A stretch of 64,000 bases of DNA from PGYR01 sp034670025 (lineage in GTDB: Bacteria > Bacteroidota > Ignavibacteria > Kapaibacteriales > UBA2268). This document shows, one piece after another, positions 8,973 to 17,813 of this stretch (position 1 is the first letter of the stretch; each line of letters begins with the position of its first letter). The stretch is from NCBI GenBank assembly GCA_034670025.1, contig JAXMOE010000002.1, positions 496,001 through 560,000 of the forward strand. The letters are read 5' to 3'. The notes beneath the pieces were generated by a model. The model was not told the DNA's origin. It did not search any database and was given only the letters and a program-made list of their open reading frames with translations. Both the position numbers and the translations under genes were made by a program.

Positions 8973-10338
8973 TTACACAAAAAATGAGGTATTTGTAGAA
9001 GGGAATAGAACCCTGAAGCAAATCGATGATGTTATCATTGCACCCTTAGACAGGATTCCAAATCTGAAATTTTTCATAGCTTTGGGTTTCACATTAACAT
9101 TGTTGTTAATAGGAACTGTGGCTATAGGACTTTCATTTTATTATGGAACTGGTCTTTGGGGGAATAACAATCCAGTTGGGTGGGCATGGCCTATCGTAAA
9201 CTTTGTATTCTGGGTTGGTATTGGTCACGCAGGAACATTAATTTCAGCAATTTTATTCTTGTTACGTCAAAAGTGGCGTAACGGTATAGCAAGGTTTGCG
9301 GAGGCAATGACAATATTTGCCGTAATAACTGCACTTATCTTCCCAATTATTCATACGGGTCGCCCTTGGGTAGCAGCAGTTTATTTGTTGCCTTATCCGA
9401 ATCAGCACTCTTTGTGGGTAAACTTTAACTCTCCACTTCTTTGGGACGTATTTGCAGTATCAACATACTTTACAGTTTCATTAGTATTCTGGTATGTTGG
9501 ACTAATTCCCGATTTTGCTGTACTCAGAGACAGGGCAACTGGAAAAGCTAAGAAAGTTATATACTCAATATTCAGTTTAGGTTGGAGATTTTCTAACAGA
9601 CACTGGCAACATTATGAGATGACTTACCTTATTTTAGCAGGTTTGGCTACTCCTTTAGTATTATCAGTTCACACTATCGTATCCTTTGACTTTGCGGTAT
9701 CTATTCTACCAGGATGGCATACAACAATCTTCCCGCCATACTTCGTAGCGGGTGCAATTTTCTCAGGTTTTGCAATGGTTCAAAACTCGTTAGTAGTGAT
9801 TAGAAATGTATTTGATATGCAAGATCTTATACCTCTGAATACTTTAGAAACAATGAATAAGATTATATTACTAACTGGTACTATGGTAGGTTACGCTTAC
9901 TCTATGGAGTTCTTCATAGCTTGGTACTCAGGTAGTCAACCAGAATACTTTACATTCGTAAACAGAGCATTTGGTCCTTACTCTTGGGCATATTGGATAA
10001 TGTTTAGCTGTAATGTGTTTATTCCACAATTATTCTGGATTAAGAAAATAAGAAGAAGCATTCCATTAATGTTTATCATTGCAATATTTGTTAATATTGG
10101 TATGTGGTTCGAGAGATTTGTAATTACAGTTACTTCTCTATCAAGAGATTATTTACCATCAAGTTGGGGTTATTACTCACCAACAATTACGGATATAGCA
10201 ATTTTGCTTGGTAGTTTTGGATTGTTCTTCACACTTACTTTACTATTTACAAGGTTCTTACCATCAATAGCAATCGCAGAGATTAAAGCTGTTTCGGAAG
10301 GAGCTCAACCTACACATCATGGAGAAGATCATGAGTAA
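8959..10338 (+). CDS. actC: ACIII subunit C, NrfD/PsrC-like quinol-binding membrane protein
   Basis: The start is GTG inside the last codons of actB. This 459-residue polytopic protein has about ten hydrophobic segments, the family size, and resembles NrfD/PsrC menaquinol-interacting subunits. Recognisable features are the NNPVGWAWPIVNFVFWVGIGHAGT segment near residues 70-95, the RPWVAAVYLLPYPNQ loop, and a histidine-rich, acidic C-terminus. In ACIII, ActC is thought to form the quinol-oxidation site next to the [3Fe-4S] cluster of ActB. Start and stop overlaps on both sides indicate tight translational coupling within the operon. Confidence 0.92.
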   Translation: MSTIDYTKNEVFVEGNRTLKQIDDVIIAPLDRIPNLKFFIALGFTLTLLLIGTVAIGLSFYYGTGLWGNNNPVGWAWPIVNFVFWVGIGHAGTLISAILFLLRQKWRNGIARFAEAMTIFAVITALIFPIIHTGRPWVAAVYLLPYPNQHSLWVNFNSPLLWDVFAVSTYFTVSLVFWYVGLIPDFAVLRDRATGKAKKVIYSIFSLGWRFSNRHWQHYEMTYLILAGLATPLVLSVHTIVSFDFAVSILPGWHTTIFPPYFVAGAIFSGFAMVQNSLVVIRNVFDMQDLIPLNTLETMNKIILLTGTMVGYAYSMEFFIAWYSGSQPEYFTFVNRAFGPYSWAYWIMFSCNVFIPQLFWIKKIRRSIPLMFIIAIFVNIGMWFERFVITVTSLSRDYLPSSWGYYSPTITDIAILLGSFGLFFTLTLLFTRFLPSIAIAEIKAVSEGAQPTHHGEDHE

Positions 10339-11464
10339 GTTATATTCTATAGCAGCTCTATTTGATACTCCAAATAGTATTATGGACGCTGCGGCGAAAG
10401 TACAAGACGCCGGTTATGAAAATTATGACGTTAACACGCCATATCCTGTCCACGGTATGGATGACCAAATGAAGTTAAGACCATCAAAAATGGGTTATTA
10501 TACTATAACCATTGGTCTCACATTTATGTCATTAATGTTGTTCTTTATGTACTGGGTGTATAATATTGACTACCCACAGGTAATAGGTGGTAAACCATTA
10601 TTTCCTTTACCAGCATTTGTGCCAATTATGTTTGAAGCAACTGTATTGACAGGTGCGGTGCTTACTGTAGCAATAATGATTATATTCTATTTCAAATTTC
10701 CTAATAACTCGCATCCATTGCACGATTCGGATTATATGAAGGCGGTGTCATCCGATAAGTTTGGAATATGTATAGAAGCAACAGATCCGAAATTTGACAT
10801 TAATGCTGTAAAAGACTTTTTAAAGTCTATTGGAGCAACACAGATTGATGAAATATACTTTGATGAAGAAGAAGTAAATCACAAGAATAAAGTTTTAGAA
10901 CCAAAGTTTGTTATTGGTCTAATATTAATAGCTGGGTTCACTTCATTAAGTGTTTATTTACACATGAATAAGTTACTTTATATACCTCCATTCGACTGGA
11001 TGATGGTACAACACAAAGTAACTGCTCAAGATCATTCTGATTTCTTTGAAAATGGAATTAGCTCTAGACAACCAGTAGAAGGAACTGTAGCAAGAGGATT
11101 TATGCCTTATCTATATGTTGATGATATAGAAGGCGCTTCTGAAAATTTACAGAACCCTTACCCTGCTACTGCAGAGAATATAGAGTTAGGTAAAAGAAAA
11201 TATCTCACTTACTGTAGTCCTTGTCATGGAGATTTAGGTAAAGGTGATTCAAGATTGAAAGGACAATTCCCTAATGGACCTACAATACATTCTGACAAGA
11301 TTGTAGATTGGACTGACGGAAGATTGTACCACGTTATTACCGAAGGACAAAATGTAATGCCTGGATATAAGAAAACAGTTACCCGTAAAGAAAGATGGTC
11401 GATAGTTAATTATGTTAGAACATTGCAACGTGCATTAGATGCAAAAGTGGAGGATATGCAATGA
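10331..11464 (+). CDS. actDE: ACIII subunits D and E fused in one polypeptide
   Basis: I take the ATG at 10331, which has GGAG six bases upstream; the ATG at 10319 lies further inside actC. Residues 1-180 are ActD (DUF3341): a cytoplasmic SKLYSIAALFDTPNSI start, two membrane segments (about 57-77 and 97-121), and a cytoplasmic alpha/beta part. A third membrane segment (about 193-211) then leads to an ActE-type monohaem cytochrome c with CSPCH at 295-299 and a methionine ligand in the NVMPGYKK loop. ActE is usually a separate lipoprotein. Here the extra membrane pass places the haem domain in the periplasm, so the fusion is topologically sensible. The gene overlaps both neighbours by a few bases. 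Confidence 0.9.
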   Translation: MSKLYSIAALFDTPNSIMDAAAKVQDAGYENYDVNTPYPVHGMDDQMKLRPSKMGYYTITIGLTFMSLMLFFMYWVYNIDYPQVIGGKPLFPLPAFVPIMFEATVLTGAVLTVAIMIIFYFKFPNNSHPLHDSDYMKAVSSDKFGICIEATDPKFDINAVKDFLKSIGATQIDEIYFDEEEVNHKNKVLEPKFVIGLILIAGFTSLSVYLHMNKLLYIPPFDWMMVQHKVTAQDHSDFFENGISSRQPVEGTVARGFMPYLYVDDIEGASENLQNPYPATAENIELGKRKYLTYCSPCHGDLGKGDSRLKGQFPNGPTIHSDKIVDWTDGRLYHVITEGQNVMPGYKKTVTRKERWSIVNYVRTLQRALDAKVEDMQ

Positions 11465-12663
11465 GTAACCAACAAGTAGATATGAATAATCTTAAAAAAG
11501 AAATTCCCAAAGGGATATTTATTAAAGGTCTAATACTTTTAGTAATTGGAATTGCAGCAGCTGTATTTGCATACCAAATAGATCCACTTAGAGCTTCATT
11601 TAACAATATAATTGCATTATTGTTGGTAGTAAGTGTAGGAATGGGGGCTATATTTTTAGTGGCATTAGAGCACATAGTTGGTGCTGTATGGAGTGTGCCT
11701 TTCAGAAGAATAGCGGAACATCAGAGTTTTATATTCTTAGCTACACCACTATTGGCTATACCAATTATACTCAATATGCATGACATATATCATTGGACAC
11801 ATTTGGATGCTGTTTTGGCAGACCCAATACTTTACCAAAAATCACCATATCTCAACGAGCCATTCTTTATTTGGCGTTCAGTAGGTATTTTTGTTATTAT
11901 GTCTCTATTTATGTTTATGTTCTACAGAAATTCGAGAAAACAAGACGAAACAAAAAGTCAGAAAACTAGCAAGTTCAATGCAGTACTATCAGCACCATTT
12001 ATGATGCTATTTGCAATTAGTATAACTATGGTAGCAGTAGATTATGCTATGAGTTTGGAACCACATTGGTTCTCCACTATTTTTGGAGTTTACTATTTTG
12101 CTGGTACTTTTGCAACTGCTATCTCAGTATTAACACTGTTAGTTCTAAGATTAAAATCAAATGGTAATTTAGTTAGTAAAATAAACGGCAATCACTATTA
12201 TAGTTTAGGTGGTCTGATGTTTGCATTTACTGCATTTTGGATGTATATGGCATTCTCACAATATATGCTAATTTGGTATGCGAATATACCTGAGGAAACA
12301 TTTTGGTTCTTACCAAGAATGGAACATGGTTGGGAATATATGTCTATTGCGTTGATTTTTATTAAGTTTATTATTCCATTTGGATTGTTACTTAACAGAA
12401 ATTCTAAAATGAACCCTAGTAGATTGAAAGTTGCTGCCTATTGGATTATTGGTGCTCACATATATGATATGTATTGGTTGGTGATGCCAACTTATAATCA
12501 TGCAAGTGGTACTCATGGACCAGTATTTGGATGGATAGAAGTTGGATTCGTTGCACTTTCTGCAGGAATCATTATGGTTGTTTATTACTTAGCTGCCAAT
12601 AAGAAAAATCATTTGCCTATTGGTGATCCTAAGTTGCAACGTGGTTTAGATTTTCATTTATAA
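11461..12663 (+). CDS. actF: ACIII subunit F, polytopic membrane protein
   Basis: The start overlaps the stop of actDE as ATGA. This 400-residue protein has about ten membrane segments and resembles the ActF subunit of Bacteroidota alternative complex III, which is related to ActC but shorter. Recognisable parts are the LEHIVGAVWSVPFRRIAEH segment near residues 70-88, the AMSLEPHWFSTIFGVYYFAG segment, and WFLPRMEHGWEYMS. The last is typical of this family. It sits beside ActC in the membrane and has been discussed as contributing a proton path. It is the last canonical Act subunit; the next gene follows after 20 bases. Confidence 0.9.
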   Translation: MSNQQVDMNNLKKEIPKGIFIKGLILLVIGIAAAVFAYQIDPLRASFNNIIALLLVVSVGMGAIFLVALEHIVGAVWSVPFRRIAEHQSFIFLATPLLAIPIILNMHDIYHWTHLDAVLADPILYQKSPYLNEPFFIWRSVGIFVIMSLFMFMFYRNSRKQDETKSQKTSKFNAVLSAPFMMLFAISITMVAVDYAMSLEPHWFSTIFGVYYFAGTFATAISVLTLLVLRLKSNGNLVSKINGNHYYSLGGLMFAFTAFWMYMAFSQYMLIWYANIPEETFWFLPRMEHGWEYMSIALIFIKFIIPFGLLLNRNSKMNPSRLKVAAYWIIGAHIYDMYWLVMPTYNHASGTHGPVFGWIEVGFVALSAGIIMVVYYLAANKKNHLPIGDPKLQRGLDFHL

Positions 12664-12683
12664 TAATTAGAAATTGAGATACA

Positions 12684-13604
12684 ATGTCTGAAAATAAAAA
12701 ATATCAAACTGAAGTAAACTTCAAAGAAATATTTACTTCTCCTTCAAGGTGGATGGGATTAATATATGTTGTTGTGCTTATTTCTATTATTATAGCTGGT
12801 AGGTATTACGTTCAACACCAAAATTATATGTCAGATAATGATCCCAAATTTCACTATTCAAACTTGCCTGAAAGGCAAATGGATGTAGTTCAACAAAAAG
12901 GTCAGAAACAAGAAGGTGTTGACATTATGGCTATAGGAATGGAGCCGTCGGAAGAACTGATAAATACTGGTAAAGACCTATATGCTACTAACTGTGCTTC
13001 TTGTCACGGTGATGATGGCAAAGGTAATGGACCAGCTGGTGGTGGATTAAATCCTGCCCCACGTAATTTCCACGATGAAGATGGTTGGACTTACGGAAGA
13101 ACATTTGCTGATATGTACAAAACACTAGAAGAAGGCATAGTGGAAAACGGTATGAATTCATACAATCAGATGACTGTAAAGGAACGACTTGGTATCATTC
13201 ACTATGTTAGGTCATTTGCGGGTTTTCCAGAAATAACAGAAGATGAACTATCCACTTTGGATTTGACTTACTCTTTAGCTGATGGTAGAACTACAAATAA
13301 CCAGATTAGTTTAGAAAATGCAGCTGCATTAGTTTCAAAAGAAACAACAGAAGGATTAGACGACTTAGTTACTAAGGCTGAAAATTCTAACAGTGAGTTA
13401 CTTAAGAATAGTTCAAGTGAAATAGAAAGGGTTGTATATACATTTAAGAATGATATAGAGTGGAAGAGTGATGTCACCAGATTCAAAAAAATCGTACTTG
13501 GCGATTTGGTAGAAAATGGATTTAACTCAAGCGTAGTATATCTTTCAGACGAAGAGTGGAGTAATCTTCATTCACAATTACTAAATGTTTACGCGGCTAA
13601 CTAA
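12684..13604 (+). CDS. Membrane-anchored monohaem cytochrome c
   Basis: A short cytoplasmic N-terminus is followed by one membrane segment (about residues 25-43) and a class I cytochrome c domain. The haem site is CASCH near residue 105, with a methionine ligand in the ENGMNSY loop. A hydrophilic, mostly helical region of about 110 residues follows the haem domain and matches nothing I recognise. Placed between actF and SCO, it is well positioned to carry electrons from ACIII to the oxidase, whose subunit II here lacks its own cytochrome domain. That role is inference from context. Confidence 0.85.
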   Translation: MSENKKYQTEVNFKEIFTSPSRWMGLIYVVVLISIIIAGRYYVQHQNYMSDNDPKFHYSNLPERQMDVVQQKGQKQEGVDIMAIGMEPSEELINTGKDLYATNCASCHGDDGKGNGPAGGGLNPAPRNFHDEDGWTYGRTFADMYKTLEEGIVENGMNSYNQMTVKERLGIIHYVRSFAGFPEITEDELSTLDLTYSLADGRTTNNQISLENAAALVSKETTEGLDDLVTKAENSNSELLKNSSSEIERVVYTFKNDIEWKSDVTRFKKIVLGDLVENGFNSSVVYLSDEEWSNLHSQLLNVYAAN

Positions 13605-13619
13605 ATACAAATTAAATTA

Positions 13620-14408
13620 ATGTATTATAAAATAATTGCTCTTTGCATACTAATACCAACTATACTTTTTTCGCAAAAAGAAGCAAATGAGAAAGTTGGT
13701 GTTGAAGAAAAATTAGGCGAATATATTCCAAAAGATTTAGAATTTACTAAATCAAATGGAGAAGAAGTAAAACTAATTGATTTATTGGGCGGCAAACCAG
13801 CTGTTATATCAATGGTTTATTTCAAATGTCCTGGAATATGTAGCCCATTATTAGAGGGATTTGCTGAGGTTATCGAATCTACGGATATGATACCTGGTGA
13901 TGATTATACGGCCATCTCGATTAGTTTTGACCACACTGAAGATAGTAAAATATCTTCTAAATGGAAGAAAAATTACTTGGATGGGATGAAAAGAGAGATT
14001 GATCCAGAAGGTTGGAAATTTATGACTGGTGACAGTTTGCAAATTAGAAAACTAACCAAGGCATTGGGTTTCAATTTTTCAAAAGAGGGAGAGAAAGACT
14101 TTTTGCATAGTGCAATATTAATAGTACTTTCACCCGATGGTAAGATAACGAGATACCACAATGGTACAGAGTTTTTGCCATTTAACTTTAAAATGTCAAT
14201 AATAGAAGCTAACGAAGGTTTGGCACAGCCAACCATTAATAACTTCTTAGAACTATGTTTTAAATATGATCCGGAAGGAAGAAGTTACGTACTTAATTTG
14301 TTGCCAATAGTTGGCGGTACTGTAACTTTAACACTACTTATCTTTTTAGGATATTTAGTGATTTCAACAAAAAGAGATAAAAATAAATCGGAGAGTGTTG
14401 CAAAATGA
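13620..14408 (+). CDS. SCO/SenC-type copper chaperone
   Basis: The protein has an N-terminal signal segment (residues 1-18), a thioredoxin-like domain with the copper-binding pair CPGIC (Cys70 and Cys74) in YFKCPGIC, and the conserved distal histidine His163 in DFLHSAIL. These are the three copper ligands of the family. A C-terminal membrane helix (about 230-252) anchors it, unlike many SCO proteins that use an N-terminal anchor. SCO proteins deliver copper to, or reduce, the CuA site of oxidase subunit II. The gene overlaps ctaD by 4 bases (ATGA), which fits a role in assembling the oxidase encoded next. Confidence 0.92.
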   Translation: MYYKIIALCILIPTILFSQKEANEKVGVEEKLGEYIPKDLEFTKSNGEEVKLIDLLGGKPAVISMVYFKCPGICSPLLEGFAEVIESTDMIPGDDYTAISISFDHTEDSKISSKWKKNYLDGMKREIDPEGWKFMTGDSLQIRKLTKALGFNFSKEGEKDFLHSAILIVLSPDGKITRYHNGTEFLPFNFKMSIIEANEGLAQPTINNFLELCFKYDPEGRSYVLNLLPIVGGTVTLTLLIFLGYLVISTKRDKNKSESVAK

Positions 14409-16075
14409 GTAACAACAACGGAAATTTAAAAGATTACGTAAGTTTTTACGATGTAAAAACGAAGCACAAAGGCATATTGTCTTGGCTTCTGACTACTGAT
14501 CATAAAAGAATTGGTATTATGTACCTTTTCTCTATTGGTGCGTTTTTCTTAGTTGGTTTGACTTTTGCATTTCTAATGAGATTAGAAATGTTAACTACTG
14601 GACCAACTATTGTAGATGCACAAACTTATAACTCATTCTTTACACTCCACGGAATGATAATGGTATTCTTGTTTATTATACCAGGTATTCCTGCTGTGTT
14701 CGGAAACTTTTTCTTACCAATGCAACTTGGTGCAGAAGATGTCGCCTTTCCACGGCTCAACTTATTGTCTTATCACCTTTATTTGATAGGGGCACTATTA
14801 GCAATATTCTCATTAGTGTTTCAAACACACATTGATACTGGTTGGACATTCTATGTACCTTATAGTTTGAGGACAGGAACTGATATCGCTTTGCCACTTC
14901 TGGCTGCATTTATCTTAGGTTTCTCTTCTATTTTGACTGGTCTTAATTTCGTGACTACATGTCACAGAATGAGAGTGAAGGGTATGAAGATGTTTTCTAT
15001 GCCGTTATTTACATGGTCACTATATTCTACTGCATGGATTCAAGTAATAGCAACACCAATTATTGGTATAACAATAGTATTAGTTTTATTAGAAAGAACA
15101 TTTAAGTTTGGTATATTTGACCCTACTTTAGGTGGTGACCCAGTATTATTCCAACACTTATTCTGGATATACTCTCACCCTGCTGTTTATATTATGGCGA
15201 TACCTGCATTTGGTATTATCTCTGATGTAATTGCAACTTTCTCAAGAAAGTCAATATTTGGATATAAAGTCATGGCTTACTCCACATTGGCTATTGCAGT
15301 AATTGGGTACATGGTTTGGGCACACCACATGTTTACGAGTGGTATGAGCGATACAGCTAGAACTGTATTCTCCTTCTTAACTTTCTTTGTTGCTATTCCA
15401 ACAGGGGTAAAGGTATTTAACTGGGTAGCAACATTGTGGCGTGGAACTATTGTTCTATCTGCACCTATGTTGTTTGCACTTAGTTCAATATTCCTTTTCT
15501 CAATAGGTGGACTTACTGGTCTGCACTTAGGAACAATTTCAACTGACATTCACTTACATGATACTTATTTCGTAATTGCACACTTTCACTATGTAATTAT
15601 TGGTGGTATTCTATCAATGTTCATTGCCGGATTACACTATTGGTATCCTAAAATGTTTGGAGTAATGTATAACGAAAAAGTAGCCAAAACTGGAGTAGTA
15701 TTGTATTTCATCGGTGCTAACGTACTTTATTTCCCAATGTTTATTATGGGTTATATGGGAATGCCGAGGAGATACTTTGATTACTTACCAGAATATCAAA
15801 TTTACCACGTAGTTTCTACTGTTGGTTCTTGGATATTGATTACTGCTATATTGCTAATGATTGTGAATTTAATAGTAGCTAAGGTAAAAGGTAACAGGAT
15901 TGCTGGTGGTAATCCTTGGGGTGCAAAAACTCTTGAATGGGCTATGCCTTCACCGCCACCATTATTAAACTTCGTAGAAACACCTGTAGCTACTGAAGAT
16001 CCTTATGATTATCATGGTCATGATGAAAGAGTTTTTATAGAAAATAAAGAAAAAGATATTCAGGAGGTTAACTAA
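14405..16075 (+). CDS. ctaD: Cytochrome c oxidase subunit I, A2-like haem-copper oxidase
   Basis: A 556-residue catalytic subunit with twelve expected membrane segments. Haem and copper ligands are all visible: His82 (low-spin haem), His258 with cross-linking Tyr262, His307 and His308 (CuB), His393 (high-spin haem) and His395 (low-spin haem). The D-channel aspartate is present in GAEDVAFP and the K-channel lysine in PTGVKVF (Lys336). The glutamate of the usual HPEVY motif is missing. The sequence is YSHPAVY (256-262), the tyrosine-serine variant that defines the A2 subfamily, as in Rhodothermus- and Thermus-type caa3 oxidases. It reduces oxygen to water and pumps protons. A strong AGGAGG site near its end serves the next gene. 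Confidence 0.95.
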   Translation: MSNNNGNLKDYVSFYDVKTKHKGILSWLLTTDHKRIGIMYLFSIGAFFLVGLTFAFLMRLEMLTTGPTIVDAQTYNSFFTLHGMIMVFLFIIPGIPAVFGNFFLPMQLGAEDVAFPRLNLLSYHLYLIGALLAIFSLVFQTHIDTGWTFYVPYSLRTGTDIALPLLAAFILGFSSILTGLNFVTTCHRMRVKGMKMFSMPLFTWSLYSTAWIQVIATPIIGITIVLVLLERTFKFGIFDPTLGGDPVLFQHLFWIYSHPAVYIMAIPAFGIISDVIATFSRKSIFGYKVMAYSTLAIAVIGYMVWAHHMFTSGMSDTARTVFSFLTFFVAIPTGVKVFNWVATLWRGTIVLSAPMLFALSSIFLFSIGGLTGLHLGTISTDIHLHDTYFVIAHFHYVIIGGILSMFIAGLHYWYPKMFGVMYNEKVAKTGVVLYFIGANVLYFPMFIMGYMGMPRRYFDYLPEYQIYHVVSTVGSWILITAILLMIVNLIVAKVKGNRIAGGNPWGAKTLEWAMPSPPPLLNFVETPVATEDPYDYHGHDERVFIENKEKDIQEVN

Positions 16076-16076
16076 A

Positions 16077-16751
16077 TTGAGCACTACTTCTGTTGATAGC
16101 CACGGGCACGGTAACAACGCAGCCCACGGATACGGAGATAATAGCCAACTTTATGTACACGTACACAGAGATGACTATGGGTCTAAATTTGGAATGTGGT
16201 TATTCTTATTTACCGAGGTGTTATTATTCGGTGGATTATTTATCCTCTATTACGGATATAGAATAGCTTACCCACAAGATTACCACAACGCTGCTATGGA
16301 ACTAAATATAGTTATGGGTGCAGTCAATACTTTAGTGCTATTGACCAGTTCATTAACTATGGTTTTATCGATAGTTGCACTTAGAAGAAAGAGCATTAAA
16401 GTATCTTTATTTTACTTAGGAATTACATTCCTTAGTGGGGCTACTTTCTGTGTTAACAAGTACTTTGAGTGGATGGGAAAGATTCATCATGGTATTTACC
16501 CAGGATCTGAAGATTTGGCAGCTAGACCTGCTGGAGAAATTGTATTCTTTGGATTGTATTACTTAATGACTGGATTACACACGTTCCACGTTATTGTTGG
16601 TATGGTAATTATGGTATTTTGTTATATATTTATTAAAACAGGTACTATTAATTCAGACAAATATATTGTATTAGAAAATGCCGGACTTTATTGGCACTTA
16701 GTCGATTTGATTTGGATTTTCTTATTCCCATTATTCTATCTATTACATTAA
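16077..16751 (+). CDS. ctaE: Cytochrome c oxidase subunit III
   Basis: The start is a TTG one base after the ctaD stop, chosen because a near-perfect AGGAGG (16062-16067) lies nine bases upstream. The 224-residue protein has five predicted membrane segments after a histidine-rich N-terminal tail of about 35 residues. Family features include GMWLFLFTEVLLFGGLF near residues 40-56, FGLYYLMTGLHTFHVIVGM (about 160-180), and the C-terminal YWHLVDLIWIFLFPLFYL. The five-helix form, lacking the first two helices of the mitochondrial protein, is common in bacteria. It stabilises subunit I and the proton entry path. Confidence 0.93.
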   Translation: MSTTSVDSHGHGNNAAHGYGDNSQLYVHVHRDDYGSKFGMWLFLFTEVLLFGGLFILYYGYRIAYPQDYHNAAMELNIVMGAVNTLVLLTSSLTMVLSIVALRRKSIKVSLFYLGITFLSGATFCVNKYFEWMGKIHHGIYPGSEDLAARPAGEIVFFGLYYLMTGLHTFHVIVGMVIMVFCYIFIKTGTINSDKYIVLENAGLYWHLVDLIWIFLFPLFYLLH

Positions 16752-16761
16752 AAGGTTGAAA

Positions 16762-17079
16762 ATGAGCGGACAAAACGAAAACACAAGTGTTGATGCACAC
16801 GAACACGTACCCAGTTATGGGAAAAATGTTATGATATGGTTAGTATTAGTTGCATTGACTGCATTGACAGTTACAGTAGCTAGCGTAAATTTGGGTGATT
16901 ATACATTCTTTTTTGCTATGTTAATTGCAACTGTTAAAGCAATGTTAGTGATTAATATCTTCATGCACATTAAGTACGATGATATACTAATGAAAGGTAT
17001 ATTGATTGCATGCGGATTTATTATTTTAGCTGTATTTGTTATTTATTCATTTGATTTATTCAATACATACACCGGTTAA
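16762..17079 (+). CDS. ctaF: Cytochrome c oxidase subunit IV (prokaryotic type)
   Basis: A 105-residue protein taken from the ATG at 16762, with AAAGG just upstream; an in-frame TTG six bases earlier is less likely. Three hydrophobic segments (about residues 20-40, 46-66 and 76-98) and the central VKAMLVINIFMHIKYDD match the small bacterial subunit IV family (caa3-type COX4). A histidine lies in the N-terminal tail. Its position between subunit III and subunit II genes supports the call. Confidence 0.88.
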   Translation: MSGQNENTSVDAHEHVPSYGKNVMIWLVLVALTALTVTVASVNLGDYTFFFAMLIATVKAMLVINIFMHIKYDDILMKGILIACGFIILAVFVIYSFDLFNTYTG

Positions 17080-17083
17080 GAAA

Positions 17084-17782
17084 ATGTTTGAACAAGCTTC
17101 TAAATATGCTGCTACAGTAGATGACGTGATGATATATGTAACAGTTATCTCTGTTGCTATGTTACTGCTAATTACTGTTGCGATGATATACTTTGTAATT
17201 AGATATAACGCAAAAAGAAATCCTATACCTACTCCTTATCATGGGAACGTTGCTATAGAGATTACATGGATTGTTATTCCTACTATATTAGTGATGACTA
17301 TGTTCTTTTATGGTTATAAAGATTTTGCAGAGCTAAGAAATACTAAGGAACAGGATATGGAAATTTCAGTTACTGCTAAAATGTGGGATTGGGACTTCGA
17401 ATATGAAAATGGTACAAAGACTGATACGCTATATATTCCTGTAAATAAAACAATAAAATTCAATATTACTTCAATTGATGTATTACACAGTTTCTATATC
17501 CCTGGTTTCAGGATTAAAGAAGATGCTGTCCCTGGCAGAGATGGATTTGTATTTATTACTTCAGAAAAAACTGGAACTTTTGACATTGCTTGTGCAGAAT
17601 ACTGCGGGCAAAGGCATTGGGATATGTACAAAAAATTAGTAGTTTTACCGCAGGATGAATTTGCTGCTTGGTATGGTGAAGAAGACAGTAATATTGAAGA
17701 CAAAGCTTCTAGTGAAGAAGTGAAAGAAGAAGAATCTGATGATGTTGCAGATTCTGAAGACTCTGAATCAGACAACGATTAA
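17084..17782 (+). CDS. ctaC: Cytochrome c oxidase subunit II with CuA site and acidic tail
   Basis: I choose the ATG at 17084, four bases after the ctaF stop, rather than an upstream frame inside ctaF. Two membrane helices (about residues 14-36 and 58-78) are followed by a cupredoxin domain with the full CuA ligand set: a histidine in VLHSFYIP and the CAEYCGQRHWDM motif at 170-181. The protein accepts electrons from cytochrome c and passes them to subunit I. Many A2-type enzymes carry a cytochrome c domain at this C-terminus. Here there is instead a strongly acidic tail of about 35 residues rich in Glu, Asp and Ser. The gene comes after subunits I, III and IV, an unusual order. Confidence 0.93.
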   Translation: MFEQASKYAATVDDVMIYVTVISVAMLLLITVAMIYFVIRYNAKRNPIPTPYHGNVAIEITWIVIPTILVMTMFFYGYKDFAELRNTKEQDMEISVTAKMWDWDFEYENGTKTDTLYIPVNKTIKFNITSIDVLHSFYIPGFRIKEDAVPGRDGFVFITSEKTGTFDIACAEYCGQRHWDMYKKLVVLPQDEFAAWYGEEDSNIEDKASSEEVKEEESDDVADSEDSESDND

Positions 17783-17813
17783 ATATTTAGTTCCCTAAAA
17801 GGTAGGGGATACT

